Of a DNA stretch of 64,000 bases, positions 15,983 through 24,038 are shown one piece after another (positions within the stretch are counted from its first letter, which is position 1; each line of letters opens with the position of its first letter). The notes under the pieces were generated by a model, which saw nothing but the letters and a program-made list of their open reading frames with translations, did not search any database and was not told the DNA's origin. This stretch comes from Fimenecus sp045631225 (lineage in GTDB: Bacteria; Bacillota; Clostridia; Oscillospirales; Acutalibacteraceae), in assembly GCA_045631225.1 (NCBI GenBank), contig JAZQUG010000001.1:25940-89939 (forward strand), in the 5' to 3' direction. Made by a program: the position numbers and the translations under genes.

Positions 15983-17734
15983 ATGAGTGTACTTGATAAA
16001 GTAAAAGATTTCACCACTGAAATCAAAACTCATTGGAACACACCGGCAGAAGGTAAGTACGTTCCTTATAAAGAATATAAAGACGTTGTTATCGGTGTCG
16101 GCGCAAACTACACAGGTGCAAAAACACTTGAGTATATCGGCTTTTGGTCAAGCTGTTTCCTCATTATGCACCACTATAAGTTGCCCTATCTCACATTCTC
16201 AGTTATCGGGCTTTTAAATATGCCTCTTGGTTATATTACAGCTCTTATCTGGTGGTATGTTTGTGATAACCTGGGCTTCTTACCAAAGAAACAAGAAAGA
16301 AAAGTATACCTTGTATATGGTCTTATGATGATTTTCGGCATATCAACATTGATATTCGACTATTCAAGATTATTTGACCAGTCAAGTTCTTTTATAACAA
16401 TGCTTAACAGCTTTGAGGGTATGAATGCCACGGCATGTTTTAAGACCTTTGGTACACACTTCCTGTATTCAGGTTGGGTTGGTGCTCGTAATATTTTCTG
16501 GCGTAAAAAGCTTATTCCTAAATACGGCAGATATAAGTACGGCCTTTACTGTGACGTTATTCCAAAGTGTGTAATGGTTATTCTTATTGGTTGGCTTCCT
16601 GTTTATAACATAGCTGACGTTGCTACTCGTGTATGGGTTGCAAACCTTCTCTTCGCTACATACAATGTATTCGGATTTGGTAATGTTCTTGAAGAATGTT
16701 CAAAGAGAATCAGTCCAAACCTTCAGGAAAGAATTCTTGTTCGTAGCTATCCTGTAAAACTTTCTCATATTTTCAACTCAATTCTTGCAATTATTCTTCC
16801 TGCAATTGTTGGTATGCTTCGTCATGAATGGGCAGATATTAACTTCTACAGATGGGTTATTCCTGTAACATTCTGCATTTCAGCAGCATTTACAATGGGT
16901 CTTGCAGGTAGAATTAAGGAAAGAATTCCACAGCCACCTATTGAAGAAAAAGTTCAGATTAAGTTCTGGGACGGTATGCTTGGTGTTCTTAAGAATAAGT
17001 ATTTGCTTATTAATACAATCGTTGGTCTTATTGACTCACTTGGTAACGGTATGTTGCCATTCGCAACAATCCTTTACTTCTATACATTCCGTTTGAGTGG
17101 TCTTCCATACTCATTGTTGGTAGCACTGGTTTCATTCGCAGGTACTCCACCTGATTTGTTATCTCCATATTTCCTTAAGAGATTCTCATATAAGCAGATT
17201 ATGATTTTCTACCAGTTAAGCCGTGCAATCGGTAATGCTATTATCGCTATTGCAATGTGGACTCTTGGTGATAACCTTGCACTTTGCGGTACAATCTGTA
17301 TCGTTGTTCTCTTCTTCATGGAAATGACAAAGACAGTTCCTACAACAGCAGGTCACGATATGGGTGTTCGTATCAGTGACTATCAGATGTACCTTTCAGG
17401 TGAACGTCTTGAAAGCTTCACAGGTATCTTCGGTTGGTTTACAGGACCTATTACATCGTTCGTTGGTCTTATCATTCCTATCTTCTTGCTCAAATACGGT
17501 TTCAACAGTAACTGGGAAATCCTTTTCTTTGACGGCTCAAGAAGAAACATCGTTGTTGTTCCGATTATCGTTGACGCAATCGGTTTCTTCCTTATGACAA
17601 TTCCATATCTCTTCTGGGACTATGACAACAAGAAACAGAACCTTGTTATGGAAGTTCTTAAGCGTCGTGCAGAAGTTACTGAAAAACAGGCACAAGAAGC
17701 TGGTAAATCAACAGCCGGTAGCTATAAGGGTTAA
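15983..17734 (+). CDS. MFS/GPH-type membrane transporter
   Basis: A 583-residue protein with AAAGGGAG as RBS. About 12 hydrophobic helices are spread through it, with a long cytoplasmic N-terminus (residues 1-45) and a charged, Lys/Glu-rich C-terminus. The general pattern resembles the MFS_2 / glycoside-pentoside-hexuronide:cation symporters (LPFATILYFYTFRLSGLPYSLLVALVSFAGTPPDLLSPYFLKRFSYKQIM). It is longer than the usual 450-500 residues. The substrate is unknown. It is the first gene of a two-gene operon with the LRR protein 16 bases downstream. Confidence 0.75.
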   Translation: MSVLDKVKDFTTEIKTHWNTPAEGKYVPYKEYKDVVIGVGANYTGAKTLEYIGFWSSCFLIMHHYKLPYLTFSVIGLLNMPLGYITALIWWYVCDNLGFLPKKQERKVYLVYGLMMIFGISTLIFDYSRLFDQSSSFITMLNSFEGMNATACFKTFGTHFLYSGWVGARNIFWRKKLIPKYGRYKYGLYCDVIPKCVMVILIGWLPVYNIADVATRVWVANLLFATYNVFGFGNVLEECSKRISPNLQERILVRSYPVKLSHIFNSILAIILPAIVGMLRHEWADINFYRWVIPVTFCISAAFTMGLAGRIKERIPQPPIEEKVQIKFWDGMLGVLKNKYLLINTIVGLIDSLGNGMLPFATILYFYTFRLSGLPYSLLVALVSFAGTPPDLLSPYFLKRFSYKQIMIFYQLSRAIGNAIIAIAMWTLGDNLALCGTICIVVLFFMEMTKTVPTTAGHDMGVRISDYQMYLSGERLESFTGIFGWFTGPITSFVGLIIPIFLLKYGFNSNWEILFFDGSRRNIVVVPIIVDAIGFFLMTIPYLFWDYDNKKQNLVMEVLKRRAEVTEKQAQEAGKSTAGSYKG

Positions 17735-17750
17735 TGGGAGGTGAGTTTTT

Positions 17751-18974
17751 ATGAGTAAAAAAGAAAAGAAAGTAAAGGGTACTGCTTTACAAGAAGATAT
17801 TAAGCTCGACATTCCTGAGGACGAAATATGGACTTATCAGGTAGATGGTCTTGCTGCACCTCATATTAACAAGCCTTACAAATACTATAATTTGAAAAAG
17901 ACAGTATTTGTAGTTGTAATTGTTATTTCTGTTTTCCTTTCAATGCTTTTCTCCGTTCTTGCATTACAGAATGAGACATTTGAATATACAGAATTGGAAA
18001 ACGGATATCAGTTCTCAAAATTCAGTAACACAGGCTATCTTTATGAGCTTGAAATCGACTATGTTTCTGATATTGAGTATATTCCTGGTAATAATGACCC
18101 TGCTACAAACTTCAAGGTTGTTAAGGATGAATCAAAGCCTATTACATCTGTAAGACAGTTTACTCTTAACTGTGATGATAAAATCAAAACTATCACAATC
18201 GGTCCTGATGTTCTTGACATCGATGGCAAGGCATTCTATTCTTGCTGGGCATTACAGAATATCGAGGTTGATGAAAACAACCCTAACTATTGTGACGTCG
18301 ATGGCGTTCTTTACAACAAGGATAAGACAGAAGTTCTCTGTTATCCATGTGACCACGATGAATACCTCAGACAGAAATATGGTTATGAAAGAGAGCTTTA
18401 CAGAGACGAAGTTACTCCTGAATATGAAAGAGATATTCAGACTTATGTTGTGCCTTCAACAGTAACAAAGCTTGGTGAAATGTGTTTCAACTACGCAAAC
18501 CTACGAGTGATTTATCTTCCGGAAGGTCTTGAAATAATTGAAACTCTTGCAGTATTCAAGCTTCATGAACGTGTTGACCAGTGGGGAACAACCCCATCAC
18601 TCTCAAATATTTATACATATAAGGGCGAGGCAACAGATTCACATTTCACAACACAGGATGCACTTGGTGAAGTTTATCTTTCACTTCCTGAAGGACTTAA
18701 ATTTATTGGTTCTGACGCTTTCAGTTATAACCAGAATTTACAGTATGTTTACATTCCATCATCTATTACACACGTTGGCCATCATGCTTTCTGGGACACT
18801 TGTTATAAAGAAGACGGTGAACTTAAGGGCGTTACAGTTGCTAACGTTGCTGTCAATGAAGATGATTTTGCAGCATTGGAAATCGGTGATGACTGGATTC
18901 CAAAGTATGATTACTTGTTATTCAAGAAAGCAATAGATGTAAATTATTCAGCTGAAAGACAGCCAATGCCATAA
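17751..18974 (+). CDS. Membrane-anchored BspA-like LRR protein
   Basis: A 407-residue protein with GGGAGGTGAG before the ATG. There is no cleavable signal; instead a cytoplasmic tail of about 50 residues precedes one transmembrane segment (VFVVVIVISVFLSMLFSVLAL, about 52-72). Outside there are LRR_5/BspA units: TIGPDVLDIDGKAFYSCWALQNIEV, VPSTVTKLGEMCFNYANL, LPEGLKFIGSDAFSYNQNL, IPSSITHVGHHAFWD. The type II anchor differs from the secreted LRR proteins elsewhere in the window. Coupling with a transporter suggests a substrate-capture or assembly partner; this is inference. Confidence 0.82.
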   Translation: MSKKEKKVKGTALQEDIKLDIPEDEIWTYQVDGLAAPHINKPYKYYNLKKTVFVVVIVISVFLSMLFSVLALQNETFEYTELENGYQFSKFSNTGYLYELEIDYVSDIEYIPGNNDPATNFKVVKDESKPITSVRQFTLNCDDKIKTITIGPDVLDIDGKAFYSCWALQNIEVDENNPNYCDVDGVLYNKDKTEVLCYPCDHDEYLRQKYGYERELYRDEVTPEYERDIQTYVVPSTVTKLGEMCFNYANLRVIYLPEGLEIIETLAVFKLHERVDQWGTTPSLSNIYTYKGEATDSHFTTQDALGEVYLSLPEGLKFIGSDAFSYNQNLQYVYIPSSITHVGHHAFWDTCYKEDGELKGVTVANVAVNEDDFAALEIGDDWIPKYDYLLFKKAIDVNYSAERQPMP

Positions 18975-18982
18975 AATAATTA

Positions 18983-19015
18983 ACCTCCACATCAATCGGT
19001 GTGGAGGTTTTTTTA
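18983..19015 (+). terminator. Rho-independent terminator
   Basis: AACCTCCACA pairs with TGTGGAGGTT and is followed by a run of Ts. It ends the transporter-LRR operon and lies between converging genes. Confidence 0.88.
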
Positions 19016-19024
19016 ATGTGTAAA

Positions 19025-20107
19025 TTATTTAATTATTGAATCAATATCCATTTCCCAGATATCTTTGTTAATCTCTTTTGCATCAGCGTAAGTCTGTGCT
19101 CCTGATTCGAAGATAATGTAAAGCTTACCGTTGTAATAATCAAGGCCTTCCATTAAAGTTGGCATTTTAAAGCTTAATACTCTGTTCTTTTTCTTTGACA
19201 CATAAAGAGTAACTTCTTTATCAAATACGTTTACTGTGTTTGTGTCCCATTCAGCATAATTTTCAAAAACATACATTTTTGAGTTGTTTCTTCTTCCGTA
19301 AGAAGTGCTGAAAATAACTTCACCATCAGTATTTATTGCCATTCCCTGAACCTTGTCAGGAACAGAAAGAATAACATCAGGAACAAGCTTTTCCTTTGCT
19401 GAATAATCAACTTCAACAGGTAAATCATAACCACAGGACCAAGCATGATTTGAACCATAGTGATGTGAATCGTTTACTTTGTTATCACTGTTGTAAAATT
19501 CAGTAACCCAAAGTTTGTCATCATCACAATAAAGTACAGAACCCTTTACAGGAACAGAAAAATATCCGTCATAACTCACTTCAGAACCACTTTCAACTTT
19601 GAACATATCAAGTGTAAAGTGATAAATTTTACCATTTGTAGTTTCACTTCCGCCTGATGAAATCCATAAGTCATTTCCGTTACAAGCAATTCCACCTGCG
19701 TGACCTGTATAATCATCAATTATAAACATTTTACTTTCGTTAGTATCAGGGTTTATAAAATAAATTCTTGAAAATTGCTCATTTCCATCACTATCTTCAG
19801 GCATATAACCACTTATTGCAAACACACCCATGCTTTCAACAAAGCAAAGTCCTTGCGGAATAAAGCCATCGTCAAGTCCGGGAACTTCACAAGGATATTC
19901 TGTATAGTTTTCATAGTCAATACGTTTATCACCATCAAGGAAACCAATGAAAGTGTCAAATGCATTTTTTACAATATAAAAAAGATTAACAAATCCGTCA
20001 GTAATAGAATGAGTAGTAACAAAATTATCACTGATTGCAGATGAAGATAAAGGGATTGCAGTAAAAATTAAAACAACTGCAAGAAAAATACTTAAAAATC
20101 TTTTCAT
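19025..20107 (-). CDS. Secreted predicted beta-propeller protein of unknown function
   Basis: A 360-residue protein. The start at 20107 (MKRFLSIFLAVVLIFTAIPLSSSA) opens a clear signal peptide and follows AAAGGAATG on the minus strand. The mature part starts with an amphipathic segment (DGFVNLFYIVKNAFDTFIGFLDG). Repeated four-strand units follow, such as GLDDGFIPQGLCFV, AGGIACNGNDLWISSGG, GSVLYCDDDKLWVTEFY, VQGMAINTDGEVIFSTSYGRR and LMEGLDYYNGKLYIIFESG. This is the spacing of a six-bladed propeller (YncE/SMP-30-like), but the assignment is by pattern only. No catalytic residues can be named. It is monocistronic with its own divergent promoter. Confidence 0.72.
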   Translation of the reverse strand: MKRFLSIFLAVVLIFTAIPLSSSAISDNFVTTHSITDGFVNLFYIVKNAFDTFIGFLDGDKRIDYENYTEYPCEVPGLDDGFIPQGLCFVESMGVFAISGYMPEDSDGNEQFSRIYFINPDTNESKMFIIDDYTGHAGGIACNGNDLWISSGGSETTNGKIYHFTLDMFKVESGSEVSYDGYFSVPVKGSVLYCDDDKLWVTEFYNSDNKVNDSHHYGSNHAWSCGYDLPVEVDYSAKEKLVPDVILSVPDKVQGMAINTDGEVIFSTSYGRRNNSKMYVFENYAEWDTNTVNVFDKEVTLYVSKKKNRVLSFKMPTLMEGLDYYNGKLYIIFESGAQTYADAKEINKDIWEMDIDSIIK

Positions 20108-20145
20108 AAAATCATTCCTTTGTATTATTTTATCTGAATATTTGC

Positions 20146-20174
20146 ATAATAACACAAAAACCATAGTATTTCAA
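20146..20174 (-). promoter_or_regulatory. Sigma-A promoter of the propeller gene
   Basis: On the minus strand TTGAAA (20174-20169) and TATTAT (20151-20146), spacing 17. Confidence 0.6.
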
Positions 20175-20186
20175 CATTTTCCAATA

Positions 20187-20215
20187 TTGAATTTTTTAAG
20201 GTTGTATAGTATAAT
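20187..20215 (+). promoter_or_regulatory. Sigma-A promoter of the GH13 gene
   Basis: TTGAAT (20187-20192) and TATAAT (20210-20215), spacing 17, lie back to back with the minus-strand promoter at 20146-20174. Confidence 0.7.
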
Positions 20216-20255
20216 AATTAAGTTATATTCATTTAAGTTGAAAGGAAAGATTTCA

Positions 20256-22142
20256 ATGAAAATTACTCCTACAAGTACTCTGAAAGATGTATTGAACACT
20301 CCTGTAGGCAACGATCTTATTGAAATGATTGCATATCATACGGGTATTCCAAATGCCGTTATCCACAACCCATTGGTTGGCAAAATGAAGCTTACAGCTA
20401 TTCCAAAGCTTCTTGGTGATAAATTCCCAATAGAAACAGTTGAGCATCTTTGCAACCTTTTAAGCTATACACCTGAAAAAGTTGTCACAAAAAACGAAGT
20501 TGACCCAAAATGGTGGAAAGAATCAGTTATTTATCAGATTTATCCTCGTTCATTTATGGACTCAAATGGTGATGGTATCGGTGATTTACAGGGTATTATC
20601 TCAAAACTCGATTACCTTAAGGACTTGGGTGTTGATGTGCTCTGGCTCAGCCCTATTTACGACTCACCAAATGACGATATGGGTTACGATATCCGTGATT
20701 ATCGCAAAATTATGACTGAATTCGGCACAATGGACGATTTTGACCAGATGCTGGAAGAAATCCATAAGCGTGGAATGAAGCTTGTTATGGACCTTGTTGT
20801 GAACCATACATCAGACGAACATGAATGGTTCCAGAAAGCTCTTGCAGGTGATGAAAAGTATAAAGATTATTACATATTCAGAAAAGGTAAGGGTGAGGGA
20901 ATTCCACCAAATAACTGGACATCAGTTTTCTCAGGTTCAGCGTGGAATTATTATCCTGAACTTGACGAATGGGCAATGCATATCTTCTCATCAAAGCAGA
21001 TGGATTTGAACTGGGAAAATCCTGATATGAGAAAAGAAATTGCTGAAATGGTTTGCTGGTGGCTCGAGAAGGGCGTTGATGGTTTCAGAATGGACGTTAT
21101 CAACCTTATTTCAAAGGTAGAAGGACTTCCTGATGGTAACCCACTTGTTGGTGAGTTCATCGGATATGGTGGTGAACATTATTTCTGGGGACCAAGACTT
21201 CATGAGTATCTCCACGAACTTAATGAAAACTCATTCAAGAAATTCCATGAATCATTCTGTGTTGGTGAAACAGGTGGTATCGGTGTTGAAATGGCAAAGT
21301 ATCTTGTTGATGATTCCCGTGAAGAAATCAGAGAAACTTTCCTTTTTGACCAGCTTGAACCTCGTGGAAAGCAGAGATGGGATGACTATAAATATGATCT
21401 TAAGTATTTAAAGGAAATGTTTACAAAGTATCAGCTTTCTCTCTATGGCTCATCATGGCCAACACTTGTTATTGAAAATCACGATAATCCTCGAATGACT
21501 TCAAAGGTAAATCCTGACCCTAAGTTCAGAAAACCACTTTCAAAGCTAATCGGTGCAATGCTTCTTACAGGTCGTGCAACACCATATATCTTCCAGGGTG
21601 AAGAACTTGGTATGATGAACTGTGCATTCAACGATATGAGCGAACTTCGTGACGTTGAATCAATTAATAAGTATGCTGAAATGATTGAAAAGGGTAGTAC
21701 ACCTGAAGATGCCTGGAAAGTAATTATGGCTGGTAGCCGTGACCATTCAAGAACTCCTATTTGTTGGGACGACAGCGAAAATGCAGGCTTCACAACTGGT
21801 ACACCTTGGATTCGTGTAAATGGCGACTATAAAGAGTGTAATGCAAAAGCACAGATTGAGGATAAGACAAGTCCGTTCAATTACTACAAAGCACTTATGA
21901 CACTCCGTAAGGAAAATAAGGCAACACTTGTTTACGGTGACTTTAAGCCACTTAAGACAAATGATAAAACATTCTGTCTTTACAGAGAAAGTGCAGAAGG
22001 TAAGTTCTATATTGAAATGAACCTTACAGAAGAGATTGTTAAACGCCCAAGAAATGCAGAAGGCGAATGTGTTCTTTCAAACTATCCTGTAACAGCAGAT
22101 AAACTCCGTGCATACGAAGTAAACATCTACAAAGTGAAATAA
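20256..22142 (+). CDS. GH13 alpha-glucosidase (oligo-1,6-glucosidase type) with N-terminal extension
   Basis: A 628-residue protein. The ATG at 20256 follows AAAGGAAAG; the frame extending to 20142 passes through the promoter. The catalytic GH13 barrel begins at WWKESVIYQIYPRSFMDSNGDGIGDL (about residue 84), and region I (DLVVNHTSDEH) is typical of the GH13_31 group. The nucleophile Asp lies in GFRMDV (about 278), the acid/base Glu in VGETGG (about 336) and the transition-state Asp in ENHDNPR. It should hydrolyse non-reducing alpha-glucosides such as isomaltose or maltose. Residues 1-80 form an added helical domain (TLKDVLNTPVGNDLIEM..., FPIETVEHLCNLL) not present in ordinary MalL. There is no signal peptide, so it is cytoplasmic. 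Confidence 0.9.
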   Translation: MKITPTSTLKDVLNTPVGNDLIEMIAYHTGIPNAVIHNPLVGKMKLTAIPKLLGDKFPIETVEHLCNLLSYTPEKVVTKNEVDPKWWKESVIYQIYPRSFMDSNGDGIGDLQGIISKLDYLKDLGVDVLWLSPIYDSPNDDMGYDIRDYRKIMTEFGTMDDFDQMLEEIHKRGMKLVMDLVVNHTSDEHEWFQKALAGDEKYKDYYIFRKGKGEGIPPNNWTSVFSGSAWNYYPELDEWAMHIFSSKQMDLNWENPDMRKEIAEMVCWWLEKGVDGFRMDVINLISKVEGLPDGNPLVGEFIGYGGEHYFWGPRLHEYLHELNENSFKKFHESFCVGETGGIGVEMAKYLVDDSREEIRETFLFDQLEPRGKQRWDDYKYDLKYLKEMFTKYQLSLYGSSWPTLVIENHDNPRMTSKVNPDPKFRKPLSKLIGAMLLTGRATPYIFQGEELGMMNCAFNDMSELRDVESINKYAEMIEKGSTPEDAWKVIMAGSRDHSRTPICWDDSENAGFTTGTPWIRVNGDYKECNAKAQIEDKTSPFNYYKALMTLRKENKATLVYGDFKPLKTNDKTFCLYRESAEGKFYIEMNLTEEIVKRPRNAEGECVLSNYPVTADKLRAYEVNIYKVK

Positions 22143-22154
22143 AGAATGTTTTTG

Positions 22155-22212
22155 TAATTTCGGCTCCCCTGAAAGGGGAGCTGTCATTTTGAAAAAATAA
22201 CTGAGGAGTTTC
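22155..22212. repeat. Intergenic hairpin repeat (GGCTCCCC...GGGGAGC family)
   Basis: GGCTCCCCT / AGGGGAGCT forms an 8-9 bp hairpin (22162-22182) followed by TGTCATTTT and ACTGAGGAGTTT. The order 'GGGAGCTGTCA ... TGACTGAGGGAGT' is a recurrent intergenic element in Clostridia; a second, larger member lies at 39565-39715. The hairpin may also act as a weak terminator of the GH13 gene. Confidence 0.5.
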
Positions 22213-22303
22213 TGTATTATCATTTAATATCAAAATTATTTCAATTCTCATATTGACAATTCTTAAATCATAATATATAATAATAAGGCTGTTAAAACAG
22301 TAT

Positions 22304-22390
22304 GCTGGTGTGGCGAAATCGGCAGACGCAAGGGACTTAAAATCCCTCGGTAGCAATACCGTACCGGTTCAAGTCCGGTCACCAGCACCA
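22304..22390 (+). tRNA. tRNA-Leu (anticodon TAA)
   Basis: An 87-nt class II tRNA with encoded CCA. The acceptor stem GCTGGTG pairs with CACCAGC. The D arm is GGCGAAATCGGCAGACGC, the anticodon stem AGGGA/TCCCT with loop CTTAAAA gives anticodon TAA at 22338-22340. The variable arm is CGGTAGCAATACCG and the T loop GGTTCAAGTCC. Confidence 0.97.
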
Positions 22391-22425
22391 AAAGCTCAAA
22401 TCTTTAGGGATTTGGGCTTTTATTT
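22391..22425 (+). terminator. Terminator of tRNA-Leu
   Basis: AAAGCTCAAATC pairs with GATTTGGGCTTT directly behind the CCA end and is followed by a T-rich run. Confidence 0.85.
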
Positions 22426-22486
22426 TTTCACTATTAACTATTCACTCTTCACTAAAAAAGTAAATTTCTTATGAACGCTCGCACCA

Positions 22487-22521
22487 AAAAGAGAAATCAC
22501 AATTGTGGTTTCTCTTTTTTA
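22487..22521 (+). terminator. Second hairpin behind a CACCA tail (possible tRNA remnant)
   Basis: AAAAGAGAAATCAC pairs with GTGGTTTCTCTTTTTT. Just before it stands CTCGCACCA, so the arrangement 'CACCA plus terminator' repeats that of the intact tRNA-Leu 95 bp upstream. No complete tRNA can be folded here. The rest of 22426-22591 shows nothing else. Confidence 0.45.
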
Positions 22522-22591
22522 TAAATTTTTTTAAATGTCATTTCCACCAAAAAATATTTATAAATTACCATTTAAACTGTCATTTTTAATC

Positions 22592-22620
22592 TTGAATTTC
22601 ATTAGTCCAAGTGCTAAAAT
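22592..22620 (+). promoter_or_regulatory. Sigma-A promoter of the antiporter gene
   Basis: TTGAAT (22592-22597) and TAAAAT (22615-22620), spacing 17. Confidence 0.6.
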
Positions 22621-22658
22621 GTTAAGCGTTTTAATATGTATATTCAGAGGCGAATTTT

Positions 22659-23933
22659 ATGGAAACTTTACTTTGTTTGTCAATTGCACTTTTTGCCGGA
22701 CTTATGCTTTCTCGTGTGGCAAAAATCTTTAAACTTCCTGCTGTTACAGCATATTTGATAGCAGGTATCCTTGTTGGTCCTTATTTCCTTGGTTCATTCG
22801 GACTTGATGGATTCGGGTTTACAAGTATGGAGAATATTGATGCTTACGACATTATTCCTGATGTTGCACTTGGATTCATCGCATTTTCAATCGGTAATGA
22901 ATTCAGACTTTCACAGCTTAAGCAAATCGGTAAACAGGCTACTGTTATCGGTATTTTTCAGGCCTTGGCAACATGCTTGATTGTTGACGTTGCATTGCTT
23001 GCAGTGCATTTTATTGCACCTGATAAACTTTCATTACCGGCAGCTATTGTTCTTGGTGCTGTTGCAACAGCAACTGCTCCTGCTGCAACACTTATGGTTG
23101 TAAAACAGTATAAGGCAAAAGGTCCTCTTACAAGTTTGCTTCTTCCTATCGTTGCTCTTGACGATGCTGTTGGCTTGATGGTGTTTGCAGTTTCATTTGG
23201 TATTGCTAAAGCGCTTATCGTGGGTAGTGTGGACATAGTTTCAATTATCGTTGAACCGCTTCTTGAAGTAGTTCTTTCACTTTTACTTGGTGCAGTTATG
23301 GGATACTTATTCACATTCTGCGAAAAGTTCTTCCATTCAAGGTCAAAACGACTTGCAATGTCAGTAACATTTGTGTTCCTTACAGTTTCATTGTCAATGC
23401 TTAAGTTTGAGATTGGTGGAGTTCATGTTGCGTTTTCATCATTATTATCTTGTATGATGCTCGGAACTGTATTCTGTAACATCTGTGATTTCTCAGAAGA
23501 ACTTATGGATAGAGTTGACAGATGGACAGCACCATTGTTAATCTTGTTCTTTGTAATAAGTGGTGCAGAGCTCGAGTTATCAACATTTAAAGATATTGGT
23601 ATTGTAATTATCGGTCTTGTTTACATAGTGTTCAGATGTATCGGTAAGTATTTCGGTGCATCAATCAGTTCGAAAGCAACAAAATGTGATAAGAATATTG
23701 TTAAATATCTTGGTATCACTCTTTTCCCACAAGCCGGTGTTGCTCTTGGTATGGCAATCAAAGCTCATGAATTGGGAACTGAGGGTGCTATCGTTGCAAA
23801 TATCACTCTCTTTGCAGTGCTCATTTATGAGATTATTGGTCCATTCCTTACTAAGGTATCATTGCTTAAAGCAGGTGAAATCAATCCTGAAGAAAAGGTT
23901 AGTGCAAGAGATACAGCAAAAGCAAAAGAATAA
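22659..23933 (+). CDS. CPA2-family cation:proton antiporter
   Basis: A 424-residue protein with 12 or so hydrophobic helices and AGAGGCG as RBS. The Na_H_Exchanger fold is shown by LPAVTAYLIAGILVGPYFLG in helices 1-2, GFIAFSIGNEFRLSQL, and ATATAPAATLMVVKQYKAKGPL. The double acidic ion-binding motif is present in LLPIVALDDAVGLMVFAV (about residues 163-180). FPQAGVALGMA is the conserved C-terminal motif of this branch. Such proteins exchange Na+ or K+ for H+. No TrkA-N domain is attached (typical KefC proteins have one). The last 25 residues are charged and cytoplasmic. Confidence 0.88.
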   Translation: METLLCLSIALFAGLMLSRVAKIFKLPAVTAYLIAGILVGPYFLGSFGLDGFGFTSMENIDAYDIIPDVALGFIAFSIGNEFRLSQLKQIGKQATVIGIFQALATCLIVDVALLAVHFIAPDKLSLPAAIVLGAVATATAPAATLMVVKQYKAKGPLTSLLLPIVALDDAVGLMVFAVSFGIAKALIVGSVDIVSIIVEPLLEVVLSLLLGAVMGYLFTFCEKFFHSRSKRLAMSVTFVFLTVSLSMLKFEIGGVHVAFSSLLSCMMLGTVFCNICDFSEELMDRVDRWTAPLLILFFVISGAELELSTFKDIGIVIIGLVYIVFRCIGKYFGASISSKATKCDKNIVKYLGITLFPQAGVALGMAIKAHELGTEGAIVANITLFAVLIYEIIGPFLTKVSLLKAGEINPEEKVSARDTAKAKE

Positions 23934-23943
23934 TAAGATAATT

Positions 23944-23975
23944 AAAACCAAAGATGTAATATCTTTGGTTTTTTT
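23944..23975 (+). terminator. Rho-independent terminator
   Basis: AAAACCAAAGAT pairs with ATCTTTGGTTTT and is followed by Ts. Confidence 0.9.
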
Positions 23976-23976
23976 G

Positions 23977-24005
23977 TTGCTAAATTTTCCATTGTATGAT
24001 AAAAT
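23977..24005 (+). promoter_or_regulatory. Sigma-A promoter of the lacZ operon
   Basis: TTGCTA (23977-23982) and TAAAAT (24000-24005), spacing 17, lie 33 bp before the lacZ ATG. Confidence 0.6.
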
Positions 24006-24038
24006 TATTTTATCTATATATAAGACGGAGGTCTTTTC

